A stretch of 64,000 bases of DNA, taken from positions 9,554-73,553 of the forward strand of contig JBGARJ010000027.1 of the NCBI GenBank assembly GCA_044230315.1, read 5' to 3'. Under the pieces are notes generated by a model. That model was not told where the DNA came from, did not search any database, and worked only from the letters and a program-made list of their open reading frames with translations. Every line of letters starts with the position of its first letter. Within the stretch, counting starts at the first letter, position 1. The position numbers and the translations under genes were made by a program. Shown piece after piece: positions 8,113 to 17,362 of the stretch. The stretch comes from M3007 sp044230315. Its GTDB lineage: Bacteria > Bacteroidota > Bacteroidia > Chitinophagales > Saprospiraceae.

Positions 8113-10469
8113 GCCGCCAGCCACTTGCATTCCCGAACAATCTGCTGATAAAAAGCCGTGTTCTGGTAGCGCCCCAGCCGGTCGTAATACCCGCGGTACG
8201 CCTCCGGCAAAATAGGGATCAGTTTGCTGCCGGGCCTGTATTTGCAGTCGGGCTGGCAAAACCACTGTTTTTGCTGGCAGCGAGCCGCCATGAAAGCCGC
8301 CCGGGCGGCGAGTTCCGGGTTTGGCGCCTCGGCGAGCGCTTTTTCAAAAAAATTCAGCGCCAGGCTCAGATCGGTGTTTTCACGGTTGCCTTTGGGTGAA
8401 TTGGCAAGCGGAAAAACCGGCCCCTGCGGCAAGCGTAACCAATTGTAGCCGCTGCGGTAAAAATCCATGGCCTCCCATTCGTAGCCGAAATACGACATGT
8501 TGTAGTACCCCAGCCCGATCAGGTAAAAATACGTGGCGCCCGCGGGATCGTGCATCGCAACGGCAGCCTTGGCCTTAAACTCGTAATCCAGGATCTTTTT
8601 TACGATTTGCTGCCGGTTGAGCAACAAGGTATCGGTGACGGGGCGGTTTATCTTCTCATCGAAAACTTCCTTGAACGGGCTGAATTTCGGCATGTTGTCA
8701 ATTTCGGCTCCCGGTATTTGCTGCAACACCGACAGGGCGGCCTCGGGCTGCCCAACGCTGAACAAATAAGCCCCCTTGATTTCCAACAGTTTTGCCCGGA
8801 TTTGCGCGGGATTGGTGTCGATCTGCATAGCGTGTTCCAGCAAGACCGGGTTGTTGCCCGAAGCCTCCGCCAACAGATCGTCAAGCACATCGAGGCTGGG
8901 GTTGAGCATGATGGCCCCGGGGTCGTACGCCGCCAGGATGGCCTTGCCGGGGTGTGCGCTCTCGGCATAGCGATCCGACAAAAAATCCTGCAGGAACGGT
9001 TCGAAACTGGGCACCGTCTTGAATAGGTCGTAGCTCCGGATGCGGAACGAAGCCTGGTCGGCCGAAGCGGACGAACCGTCGAGATTGAGGATTTCCAACA
9101 GCAGTTCCCAAACGTCGATCTGGCGGACCAGGTGCTGCTCGTAGGCATCCTTTTTTTTCAACTCCGGTTTCAGCCGTTCAAACAATTGCTCTGCGGCATA
9201 GCGGTCGCCGGCCAGCAACTCGAGGTACCCGGTGATGGCCCGCCACAACTTTGGGTTGGGCGTTTTCGCTTCCTTGGCCACGCGCCGCGCAAACCTCAAC
9301 AGGCTCAACAAGTGCTGCGCCGCCACCGTGCGTTGCTGCGCGGCGCGGTTGACGCCGTGTTTGCGATCGGTCACCGGCGTGCGCAGGAAGATGCGTTCGA
9401 GTTGCTGCACATCGCTTACGAGCAACAGTTCGAGTTGCGGGTTGGCCGGATCGAGGCTGTAGACGGTTTCCAGGTCGGCCACCGTGAACGTATGGGCGGT
9501 GCCGCTGCGCAGGATGTACAGCGTAGCCCGCTCGGCATCCGACTGGCAGAGCCGCAGCGTTTGCGTCCAATCCTGATCGTTCCGCAAATGGAAACTGCGA
9601 AAGGCCTGGGTGCGCTTGGAGGGGCAATACCGGAAAATAATGGAATAGCGGTAGGCTGCATCGGCGTATTTGCCGAGTTGTTGCAATGCGCCGGCCAGGT
9701 GGCCCAGCGTCCAGTAGTACACGATGCTGGGGCGTTTGCGGTCGATCTTGGGCAGCAGGAAATTGTACAGGTCGATCGTTTGCTGCCATTGCCGGGCGTA
9801 ATGGGCCAGCCGCACGACCTGATAGGCATACCGCTGCCGGAAAAAATGCGATTCCGTGTACAAAAACCGCCCTTTGCCCTCTTCAATCAGCTCCTGCATG
9901 GCATCCGGGTCGCGTTCAGGCACCGTCCAGCCGTCGCTCCTGGCGATCACATAGGGCTCGCACTTTTTGGCATACATCAGGTAATCGATCGCTTCGGTGC
10001 AGCCGTTCACCGCCAGGAGCTCTGCGAAGGTGTTGCCTGCCAGCGAATACGGCAGCAGCGCTCCCCCACCCTTTTCGAGGGCCGCCGAGCGCAGTCCGAT
10101 GAGTTCGTTAATGCTGGCTTTGTACACCACGTATTCCACATCGGCCGGAAGCGGTTGGTTGCAAAACCGTCCGATCCATTCCTCGATGTTTTCATCCCGC
10201 TGAATATCGCGGTTGAAATAAAACCGCTGATAGTAGTCATCCCAACGGACAAAAAACGGTGCATAAGCAGCATTTTTATTGATGATATCGGGCAACAGAA
10301 ATGAATAACCGCTGAAAGGCCGGGCATTGGGATCGCAGGCATCGACCCGGGCCGGCGCGGGGGGCTCGGTAAGGGTGTAGGGCAAAAAAGCCGACAGGAG
10401 CAGAAGCAGCACGGGCCAGGTGGCGCGCGCCCCGCTCCGGGCGAGTGAATACGGCCGGGTATGTTGCAT
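8100..10469 (-). CDS. Large envelope protein of unknown function (TPR-like helical)
   Basis: 789 residues from the ATG at 10469. The start was chosen because a signal/anchor segment follows (WPVLLLLLSAFLPYTL, about residues 19-34). The rest is predicted mostly helical with repeated Ala/Leu/Tyr-rich segments of TPR appearance (for example YYWTLGHLAGALQQLGKYADAAYRYSIIFRY... and FFEKALAEAPNPELAARAAFMAARCQQKQ split over two regions), and Cys pairs near the C-terminus (CQQKQWFCQPDCKY). I recognise no catalytic motif and do not assign a function. It is convergent with uvrC. Confidence 0.7.
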   Translation of the reverse strand: MQHTRPYSLARSGARATWPVLLLLLSAFLPYTLTEPPAPARVDACDPNARPFSGYSFLLPDIINKNAAYAPFFVRWDDYYQRFYFNRDIQRDENIEEWIGRFCNQPLPADVEYVVYKASINELIGLRSAALEKGGGALLPYSLAGNTFAELLAVNGCTEAIDYLMYAKKCEPYVIARSDGWTVPERDPDAMQELIEEGKGRFLYTESHFFRQRYAYQVVRLAHYARQWQQTIDLYNFLLPKIDRKRPSIVYYWTLGHLAGALQQLGKYADAAYRYSIIFRYCPSKRTQAFRSFHLRNDQDWTQTLRLCQSDAERATLYILRSGTAHTFTVADLETVYSLDPANPQLELLLVSDVQQLERIFLRTPVTDRKHGVNRAAQQRTVAAQHLLSLLRFARRVAKEAKTPNPKLWRAITGYLELLAGDRYAAEQLFERLKPELKKKDAYEQHLVRQIDVWELLLEILNLDGSSASADQASFRIRSYDLFKTVPSFEPFLQDFLSDRYAESAHPGKAILAAYDPGAIMLNPSLDVLDDLLAEASGNNPVLLEHAMQIDTNPAQIRAKLLEIKGAYLFSVGQPEAALSVLQQIPGAEIDNMPKFSPFKEVFDEKINRPVTDTLLLNRQQIVKKILDYEFKAKAAVAMHDPAGATYFYLIGLGYYNMSYFGYEWEAMDFYRSGYNWLRLPQGPVFPLANSPKGNRENTDLSLALNFFEKALAEAPNPELAARAAFMAARCQQKQWFCQPDCKYRPGSKLIPILPEAYRGYYDRLGRYQNTAFYQQIVRECKWLAAYVK

Positions 10470-10821
10470 GCGGTTTAATGCAAATGCTGGCGGCAAATCA
10501 CGCAGCGCCAGCTGCTTCGGGCGAAGATAAGCGCATGTTGGGGATTTCATCGCCGGGCTTCAAACGGAAAATTTCAGTTCATGCGGCGTTCAATTTTGGG
10601 TGGATTAGTTGCATTCGCGTGCAAAATTTGCCTGGGCTGGACTAACAGCCTATACGAAAACCTAGCTGGAGCATTAAAATCCAACCCTGCGCTAAACACG
10701 AAGACGTGCACTGCTGTCCAAACTGCTTTTGATCGCAGTCAACACAGCAGGCACGCCTTCGCAAAAAGCTCGTCACAGCGGCTTGTTCATAGTGCTGCAG
10801 AGCAATTCACCGCATCACCCA
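10470..10821. other. Non-coding stretch carrying a fragment of a dispersed element
   Basis: No credible gene. Bases 10584-10666 resemble parts of the palindromic element at 30910-31070: AAATTTGCCTGGGC (10624-10637) is an exact reverse-complement match to 30961-30974, and CGGCGTTCAATTTT (10584-10597) matches the reverse complement of 31004-31017 at 13 of 14 positions, with similar spacing. GCCTATACGAAAACCTAGC at 10648-10666 resembles the terminal sequence of that element. The rest of the stretch shows nothing I can name. Confidence 0.45.
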
Positions 10822-11559
10822 TCAGGGGATGGCATATAAGAAATTCCAATTGTGGTCGAATACCAGGATATGCCGGCCGTCGCCAGCGATGACGCCGATA
10901 ACGATCCGGTCGCCCCGGTGGCACACCCGTTTGATCTCAGCGCCGGGGAAATGGGTTTGAATCTGTGCCACAACATCGGCGGGGATGTGGTCGACGCCCA
11001 CCGCCGTGCAGGGCCGGCAATCGATCCATTGCTGAGCGTCGACCTCAAACACGCCGTCTTCGGTAAACACCAGCAAAATATGCCCGGTCAGCAGCACAAT
11101 AATGCGGTTGCCCTGTTTTTTAGCCCGCAGGATCTCTGCATCCGGGTAGTGGCTGCTTACATAATTGACGATAGCCGGCCGGAGTGAATCAACCGGGATA
11201 GGCCGGCCGCCCAGCAACCGCGCGCAGGGGCCCAGGTGATCATTAAGGTGGTGGAACAACGCCCGCCGGGCCAGATTAAAAAAGACGCGTTCCTCCGATG
11301 CCAGCAGCACTTCGTAGCCTTTGCCCCTGGCAAAATAAGCAGCATCGATGTAGGAGTCAAATTCATTTTCCGACATGTAGGTCAGCACTTCGGCCGGCAG
11401 GGTCGAAGGGTCGATTTCCTCCCGGGAAGGATCGTCGGCAATGGCAGCCACCAGCGACACATCGTCCAGCTGCTGAAAATCTGTCACGGCATCCTTTTTG
11501 CAGGCAGCCAGCCAAACAGCCAGGGCCCCGCCGATTAAAACAATTGCTATCTTTTTCAT
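10822..11559 (-). CDS. Lipoprotein with PepSY-like repeats
   Basis: 245 residues. The N-terminus is a lipoprotein signal peptide with lipobox VWLAAC (Cys20). The C-terminal part has two similar modules, VNYVSSHYPDAEILRAKKQGNRIIV..L and VAQIQTHFPGAEIKRVCHRGDRIVIGV, ending in DHNWNFLYAIP. This form (helix with HYPxAEI, followed by two strands and a DxxGxF-like turn) is typical of the PepSY-like/DUF2874 family of Bacteroidota, small periplasmic or surface domains of unclear, possibly inhibitory, role. It is upstream of and in the same direction as the gene at 8100-10469, but the 350-base gap argues against one operon. Confidence 0.75.
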   Translation of the reverse strand: MKKIAIVLIGGALAVWLAACKKDAVTDFQQLDDVSLVAAIADDPSREEIDPSTLPAEVLTYMSENEFDSYIDAAYFARGKGYEVLLASEERVFFNLARRALFHHLNDHLGPCARLLGGRPIPVDSLRPAIVNYVSSHYPDAEILRAKKQGNRIIVLLTGHILLVFTEDGVFEVDAQQWIDCRPCTAVGVDHIPADVVAQIQTHFPGAEIKRVCHRGDRIVIGVIAGDGRHILVFDHNWNFLYAIP

Positions 11560-11612
11560 TTTCTGTGTTTTAACTTGTTAACGTAGATATAAACATAAAA
11601 GCGCTTTTTGTG

Positions 11613-13139
11613 CTATGGCCAGCCCCAATACACCCCAAATTGAAAACCGCCAGACACCGCCAGCGACCGGAACGGGCCGCCCTGATACATCGAATTCAAG
11701 CCGTACCGGAATTCGGGCGCCATACGGAACGACCATTGCGACGCCAACCGAACCCTTAACCCAGCATCGATTTGGGCATCTACCATCAGCGGCGCCAGTC
11801 CTGCGGCGCGGTTGCGCAGCCGGCGGACGGTTATGTTGCGCAGGCCGGGGCGGTTGGCCCGCGCAGCGGTAAGCCGCAGCGCGTAGCCTTGTTCAAAATT
11901 TAACCCCACTCCACCGCCCGCAGACCATTGCCAACGCCCGGCCCCGCCCTGCCAGTGCAGGGTCAGCGGCGCGCGGAGGTAGCGCACCTGTTCGTCGGTG
12001 TTCAGCGTGATCTCCACCACGGCCTGATCGGCGATCGGCCGGTTGGGTTCGCGGCTGACGTTCATGCGCATCTCCACCTGCCCGAAGGAGGTCTCGATGT
12101 TTTGGTCGGTTGAACTCCGGTAGGCAAAATTCTGGGCGTCGTATTGTTCCAGGTTAGTCCGGTAATTAAACCGCACGGTTCGCCGAGCCAGCAAATGCAT
12201 ACCCGCCGATTGGAGGCCGGTTTCCAACGTCCATTGACGGCTGAGCGGCAGGCCGATTTTCAGGCCAAACTCCGGCGCCCAGGCCCCGGACTCCTGCCCG
12301 TTGGGCACTTTGCCATTTTGGGTTTTCAACACCCGGGACGTGTAGAACGCGCCATATTCCAGGCCGGCATACCAATGGCGATTGCTGCGATGCGGCTCGA
12401 TGGGCGGCGCTGCCGGCCATCGAAGCGGCCGCGGCAGAGTCGTCACCGCGGGCCAGGCTACTGGCAAAACCGCCGTAATGTGCATAGGCTGCACGGCTGA
12501 TTCCGCCGCAGGAGCGGTTGACACAGGCGCCGGGGTAGCGGCATCTTCGGGTTCCTGTCCCGATCCATGCCCGGGTATTTGCATTTCCAAACCGGCGGCG
12601 CTCGTAGCCATCCTGTGCTGCGCTGCTGGCATCACGTCGTTTACACCTGAAAAATTGGGACCGGCGTTTGGATGCCGGGCGGGCGATTGCGCAAACGGGT
12701 CGCCCGCTCGTACGGATCGCACTGCCGACGCCGGTCCCGGGTAAGCCGTTTTTGTGTTTGTTGTTTGCTTCGTTGAAGGACCTGCCGTTGCGGTCAATTG
12801 CAGGATCGGGGCGCTTGGTTCGGCAGTCGGTTGGCCGCTATCCGGAATATGCCGCGCCTGCTCCGTTGCTTCGCCGGCCGCCGTGTTCTCCATTGGCCGG
12901 ATCAGGGTATTTGGCGTGAAATACCAAAAGGCGCCGCCGCTGAAGATGGCTAGAAGCATCAACCACAGCCCCAACAGGCGGCGGCGTTTTTTCCGCTGGT
13001 CCAACCCGTTCCGAAGCCCTTGCCAAACGGCCTCCGATGGCGTATCCCAACCATCGGGCGCCGGTGCGGCAGCCTTGCGGTCGGCGTTTTCACGCAGCCA
13101 GCGATCGAGATCGGTATCGTTGAAAAACTCGTCGTTCAT
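11613..13139 (-). CDS. Anti-sigma-type inner membrane protein fused to a C-terminal beta-barrel domain
   Basis: 508 residues. An acidic cytoplasmic N-terminus (MNDEFFNDTDLDRWLREN) leads to one transmembrane helix (about 55-74, LLGLWLMLLAIFSGGAFWYF), a long Pro/Ala/Thr-rich linker (about 80-260) and an outer-membrane-barrel-like domain (about 265-508; WYAGLEYGAFYTS, alternating strands, GFQFGVYWGW at the end). It begins 7 bases after the ECF sigma gene, and so is most likely the sigma regulator. The same polypeptide would cross the inner membrane, span the periplasm and end in a barrel-like domain, allowing direct signal passage. Cytoplasmic sigma binding is inferred from position only. Confidence 0.75.
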   Translation of the reverse strand: MNDEFFNDTDLDRWLRENADRKAAAPAPDGWDTPSEAVWQGLRNGLDQRKKRRRLLGLWLMLLAIFSGGAFWYFTPNTLIRPMENTAAGEATEQARHIPDSGQPTAEPSAPILQLTATAGPSTKQTTNTKTAYPGPASAVRSVRAGDPFAQSPARHPNAGPNFSGVNDVMPAAQHRMATSAAGLEMQIPGHGSGQEPEDAATPAPVSTAPAAESAVQPMHITAVLPVAWPAVTTLPRPLRWPAAPPIEPHRSNRHWYAGLEYGAFYTSRVLKTQNGKVPNGQESGAWAPEFGLKIGLPLSRQWTLETGLQSAGMHLLARRTVRFNYRTNLEQYDAQNFAYRSSTDQNIETSFGQVEMRMNVSREPNRPIADQAVVEITLNTDEQVRYLRAPLTLHWQGGAGRWQWSAGGGVGLNFEQGYALRLTAARANRPGLRNITVRRLRNRAAGLAPLMVDAQIDAGLRVRLASQWSFRMAPEFRYGLNSMYQGGPFRSLAVSGGFQFGVYWGWP

Positions 13140-13146
13140 ACGTATT

Positions 13147-13719
13147 TCATTTTTCGGTTTCCAGGGGTTGTACGGTAGCGCAAGCCCGGAGCATTTTTCG
13201 CATCATAGCCCTGGCCTTGCTCAACTGGCTGCGCGAGGTGCCCACGTGGATGCCCAGCAAGGCAGCGATCTCTTCGTGGTTGTATCCCTCTATGGCATAC
13301 AGGTTGAGCACCGTGCGGTATCCGGGCGGCAATTTTTGCAGGAGAAAAGTGACCTGTTTGGACTCGTCGCCATTCCAGGCCGCGGGATCAACCGGATCGG
13401 CCTGCCCGGCGTATTGCGTTTCGATCTGGTCATCCAGGAGCTCGAACGAGCGCCGTTGACGTAGCCAGCGCAAAGCGGCCCGGACCATGACGCGACGTAT
13501 CCATCCTTCCAGACTGCCTTCGCCGCGGTATTCCGGCAAATCGGCATACACCCGCATGAACCCTTCCTGCAGCATATCCTCGGCTTCGTGGCGATTGGCT
13601 GCATAGCGCAGGCAAACCCGGAACATCGCCGCACTGAACCTGCGATATAAGGCTGCTTCGCTCGCCGCGTCGCCACGTAAAACGCCTTGAACCAGTTGAA
13701 AGTCAGTTGGATTGTTCAT
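13147..13719 (-). CDS. ECF-type RNA polymerase sigma factor
   Basis: 190 residues from the ATG at 13719; an extension to a TTG at 13818 is not homologous. Sigma region 2 includes ALYRRFSAAMFRVCLRYAANRHEAEDMLQEGFMRVYADLPEYRGEGSLEGWIRRVMVRAALRWLR split over residues about 20-90, and region 4 the helix-turn-helix YRTVLNLYAIEGYNHEEIAALLGIHVGTSRSQLSKAR at about 140-180. It would direct transcription of envelope or stress genes. It is translated just ahead of its membrane partner (11613-13139). Confidence 0.93.
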   Translation of the reverse strand: MNNPTDFQLVQGVLRGDAASEAALYRRFSAAMFRVCLRYAANRHEAEDMLQEGFMRVYADLPEYRGEGSLEGWIRRVMVRAALRWLRQRRSFELLDDQIETQYAGQADPVDPAAWNGDESKQVTFLLQKLPPGYRTVLNLYAIEGYNHEEIAALLGIHVGTSRSQLSKARAMMRKMLRACATVQPLETEK

Positions 13720-13879
13720 GTTTGCTGCGTCTGCGGACAAGCGTCTCGCTTTCGGTGCTGTTCTGTTGTTAAGGGACAGAGTTTTGCCAAACGTTGCCTG
13801 TAGCCTATTTTTTTTCAAAAAACTAGTGTCTAAACGCCAATTTCGCCCATCTGAATTTTGCCACTATTCTCGATCTGTC

Positions 13880-15919
13880 ATGCGCACGCTCTTCTGCCGG
13901 TTTGCGGCCTTCCTACTTGTAGCCGGACCCCTGGCGGCCCAAACGGCTCTCATTCCGGAAAAAGTAGACTCCAATTTATGGGTAAAAGTTAAAACGGGTG
14001 GCCATTCGGAGTTTCTCGTCATTCTCGCCGAGCAAGCCGATGTGCGCGCCGCTGCCCGGTTCCGGTCGAAAGCCGACAAGGGCCGCTATGTGTACGAGAC
14101 CCTCCTGGAAACAGCCGAACGCACCCAGACGCCTGTTCGCGAAGTGCTGCGCCGGGCCGGGGCGCCGGTTCAATCGTTCTGGATCGTCAATGCAGTGTGG
14201 TCGGTCGGTTCGGCCGACCTCATTCTCCGGCTGGCCGATATGCCCGAGGTGGCCCGGGTGGAAGATAACCCGGTATGGCACCTCAGCCTGCCGCCTCAAC
14301 CCGAAATCACCGCTACCCAGCGGCTGTTAACGCCCATGTCCTGGGGGCTTTCCAAGATCAATGCCGACGATGTCTGGAACATGGGTTACACCGGCACCGG
14401 CGTAGTGGTGGGCGGCCACGATACCGGCTACGAATGGCAGCACCCTGCCCTCAAGGAAAAATACCGCGGCTGGGATGGCAGCACCGCCGATCACAACTAC
14501 AACTGGCACGACGCCATCCACGACACCATCAATCAGGGCGCCAATTCCTGCGGCCTCAACCTGATGGCCCCCTGCGACGATAATTTCCACGGCACCCACA
14601 CCATGGGCACTATGGCAGGCGGTGTAAGCAACGACAGCGTGATCGGCGTAGCACCGGACGCAAAATGGATCGGTTGCCGCAACATGGAAGAAGGCGATGG
14701 CAAGCCTTCCACATATATCGAATGTTTTCAGTGGTTTGTGGCGCCCACCAACCTCGCAAATACCGGCGCCGACCCGGCTATGTCGCCCGATGTGATCAAC
14801 AACTCCTGGGGTTGCCCGCTTTCCGAAGGCTGCAACAGCACCAACTTCGCCACCATGGATGCCGTGGTGACCAACGTTCGCGCTTCCGGAATTCTGGTGG
14901 TCACGTCGGCGGGCAACAACGGGTCGTTGGGCTGCAGCAGCGTGAACGACCCGCCATCGATCTATGGCGCCAGTTTCGCCGTAGGCGCCACCAACAGCAG
15001 CGACAACATCGCCGGCTTCAGCAGCCGCGGGCCGGTCAATGTATACGGCAATCTCATGAAGCCCAACATCAGCGCGCCCGGCGTCAGTATCTTATCCTGT
15101 TACGGCTACAACAACAACCCGGCGTCGTACACCTACGTCAACCTGCAGGGCACCAGCATGGCCGGGCCGCATGTGGCCGGCGTGGCTGCCCTGATCATGT
15201 CGGCCCGACCCGACCTCAAAGGCCAGGTCGATGTCCTGGAGACACTGCTGAAAAACACCGCGGTGCCGCGGTATGCCACTCCGCCGTTCTGCGGCACAGA
15301 CACCGGCACCTCCCACCCGAACAACGTATACGGTTGGGGCCGCGTGGATGCCCTGGCCGCTGTAGCCGCTGCCCTGGCGCTGCCGGTCGAACTGACGGCT
15401 TTTACCGCGGAAGCGTACCGCAACGACGCGCTCCTGCACTGGACCACCGCATCGGAAAGCGGTTGCTCTTATTTCGAAGTGCAGCGCAGCGACGACGGCT
15501 CCTCCTGGACGCCTGTCGGATCAGTGCCGTGTTCGGTTGCCAGCCACGGTGTAAAAAACTACGATTTTACCGATGTTGCCCCCGGCCAAGGCCTGCATTA
15601 TTACCGCCTGAAACAGGTAGACTTCTCCGGTGCGTTTGCCTTCAGCGCCATCGTAGCCATCCGTTTTGGCGATACCCGGGTACGGCTCCACGTATCGGCG
15701 CATCCGGCGCTACAAACGGCATTCCTTGAAGTAGATGGCGGAGCCAGCGGCGAACAATGGCAGGTTACAGTATTGTCCGCCGACGGCCGCACCATGCAAA
15801 CGGCTGCCATGGAACAAATGCTGTCGCTACGCCTGCCCAACCTGGCCCACGGTGTGTATGCGGTGCTCCTGCGCGATGGACGCGGGCGCGTTGTGGCGGT
15901 GGAAAAAATGGTATGGTAG
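13880..15919 (+). CDS. Secreted subtilisin-like serine protease (S8)
   Basis: 679 residues. A signal peptide ends near PLAAQ (residue 21), followed by an I9-like propeptide (about 30-135). The catalytic triad is visible: Asp181 in VVVGGHDTGYEW, His237 in FHGTHTMG, Ser426 in GTSMAGPH, with the oxyanion region SAGNNG. After the protease domain (to about 500) come a beta-sandwich with LPVELTAFTAEAYRNDALLHWTTASE, a phrase typical of Bacteroidota proteins that precede a T9SS type A sorting domain, and a short C-terminal strand domain (LPNLAHGVYAVLLRDGRGRVV) that fits a diverged type A sorting domain. The start at 13880 fits the signal peptide. GAATTTTG at 13853-13860 is a near-consensus -7 box. 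Confidence 0.92.
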   Translation: MRTLFCRFAAFLLVAGPLAAQTALIPEKVDSNLWVKVKTGGHSEFLVILAEQADVRAAARFRSKADKGRYVYETLLETAERTQTPVREVLRRAGAPVQSFWIVNAVWSVGSADLILRLADMPEVARVEDNPVWHLSLPPQPEITATQRLLTPMSWGLSKINADDVWNMGYTGTGVVVGGHDTGYEWQHPALKEKYRGWDGSTADHNYNWHDAIHDTINQGANSCGLNLMAPCDDNFHGTHTMGTMAGGVSNDSVIGVAPDAKWIGCRNMEEGDGKPSTYIECFQWFVAPTNLANTGADPAMSPDVINNSWGCPLSEGCNSTNFATMDAVVTNVRASGILVVTSAGNNGSLGCSSVNDPPSIYGASFAVGATNSSDNIAGFSSRGPVNVYGNLMKPNISAPGVSILSCYGYNNNPASYTYVNLQGTSMAGPHVAGVAALIMSARPDLKGQVDVLETLLKNTAVPRYATPPFCGTDTGTSHPNNVYGWGRVDALAAVAAALALPVELTAFTAEAYRNDALLHWTTASESGCSYFEVQRSDDGSSWTPVGSVPCSVASHGVKNYDFTDVAPGQGLHYYRLKQVDFSGAFAFSAIVAIRFGDTRVRLHVSAHPALQTAFLEVDGGASGEQWQVTVLSADGRTMQTAAMEQMLSLRLPNLAHGVYAVLLRDGRGRVVAVEKMVW

Positions 15920-15933
15920 CGCTACCGGCCGAA

Positions 15934-17322
15934 TCAGACCAGCATCCGGAACAACCAATAAAAGACAGCGGCCATTACAAACGTGACCGGCAGGGTAAGC
16001 ACCCATGCCAATGCGATATTTTTTATGGTCTTCTTCCGCAGGTTCTTGATCCCGCCCGTGGCGACCATCGTTCCGGCCACACCCGACGACAGCACGTGGG
16101 TGGTGGATACCGGCAGCCCGAACCAGGTGCTCAGTCCGATCGTCATGCTGGCGATAATTTCGGCCGAAGCGCCCTGTGCATACGTCAGGTGCGACTTACC
16201 GATCTTTTCACCGATCGTGACGACAATGCGTTTCCAGCCGATCATCGTGCCGATGCCCAACGAAAAAGCGATGAGCAGCATCACCCAGATCGGAGCAAAT
16301 TCGTACGTTTTTTTCAGGTTGGAGATTTCGGCTTTCACCGTACTGGCGCCGGCTGCCGTAAATTCATCGTGAGCCACGCCGGTTTCCAAATCTTTGACAA
16401 AATGTTGAATGTCTTTCCGCAACTCCAGCAGCGCAACCTTATTGCCGGCGGCTTTAGCTTTTTCAAGACCGGTACGTACCGTACCCGCCGAAGCCATGAT
16501 CGCTTTGGCGCGCGCATCCAGCAGGCTGTCGGGAGCGGCGCTATACACGACTTGTTCTACTTTCGTCACTGAATTGCCAACCGAATCCAGCGGTATACGG
16601 CTGTCTAGGGCAAATTGCATGGGCAAAAAGGAGATCAGCACCACGAGCATGAGCCCCACGCCTTTTTGGCCGTCGTTGGAGCCGTGAAAAAAACTGACCA
16701 GGGTACACGTCACTACCAGGATGGCTCGAATCCAAAGCGGCGGCGATTTTTTCGCATCCGGTTCTTTAAAAATTGCCTTGTTTTTCACATACGTTCGCAG
16801 AATATACATCAAAATGATGGCCATGGAAAAACCGAAAAACGGGGAGATCAGCAGCGACAAGCCGATGTCTTTGGCCTTCATCCAATTGATCCCGGCGCCA
16901 CTGTGAATAGTCCAGAAAGCAAAGCCACCACCCAACAGAGCGCCGATCATGGTGTGCGAGGATGAACAGGGGATGCCCAGATACCAGGTGCCGATATTCC
17001 AAACAATTGCCGCCACGAGGATCGACATTACCAGCACGATGTTTTCGCCCAGGCCGTGCGCCATCAGGTCGTTGAGCGGGAGCATTTTGATCAACCCCAT
17101 GGCTACGGCGATACCGCCGGCCCATACGCCGAGAAAATTCCAAACCCCCGACCAAACTACCGCAAACCCGGGTTTCATGGTTTTGGTATAGATCACCGTC
17201 GCTACCGCGTTGGCAGTGTCGTGAAAACCGTTGATGGCTTCATAAAAGCAAACGGCTGCGATGCAAAAGATCAGAAAAACGGATCCGGCTGCGCCCAGAT
17301 CGCTGATAAATCCTAAAATCAT
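15934..17322 (-). CDS. PiT-family inorganic phosphate transporter
   Basis: 462 residues with about ten hydrophobic segments. Both family signatures are present: GFHDTANAVAT at residues about 32-42 and FFHGSNDGQKGVGLM at about 210-224; the second half repeats the first (SAEIIASMTIGLSTWFGLPVSTTHVLSSGVAGT). PiT proteins import phosphate (often as a metal-phosphate complex) with a cation. A soluble loop of about 110 residues lies between the halves. It is downstream of the OprP-like porin by 40 bases and clearly forms a phosphate uptake operon with it. Confidence 0.95.
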   Translation of the reverse strand: MILGFISDLGAAGSVFLIFCIAAVCFYEAINGFHDTANAVATVIYTKTMKPGFAVVWSGVWNFLGVWAGGIAVAMGLIKMLPLNDLMAHGLGENIVLVMSILVAAIVWNIGTWYLGIPCSSSHTMIGALLGGGFAFWTIHSGAGINWMKAKDIGLSLLISPFFGFSMAIILMYILRTYVKNKAIFKEPDAKKSPPLWIRAILVVTCTLVSFFHGSNDGQKGVGLMLVVLISFLPMQFALDSRIPLDSVGNSVTKVEQVVYSAAPDSLLDARAKAIMASAGTVRTGLEKAKAAGNKVALLELRKDIQHFVKDLETGVAHDEFTAAGASTVKAEISNLKKTYEFAPIWVMLLIAFSLGIGTMIGWKRIVVTIGEKIGKSHLTYAQGASAEIIASMTIGLSTWFGLPVSTTHVLSSGVAGTMVATGGIKNLRKKTIKNIALAWVLTLPVTFVMAAVFYWLFRMLV

Positions 17323-17362
17323 TTGTAGTTGGTTGGTACTGCTTTGAAAAAGCGAAAGCAGG

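Noticed and set aside
15757..16572. 271-codon + strand frame
   Set aside because: It is the antisense of the PiT transporter gene and the tail of the subtilase in another frame; no protein features.
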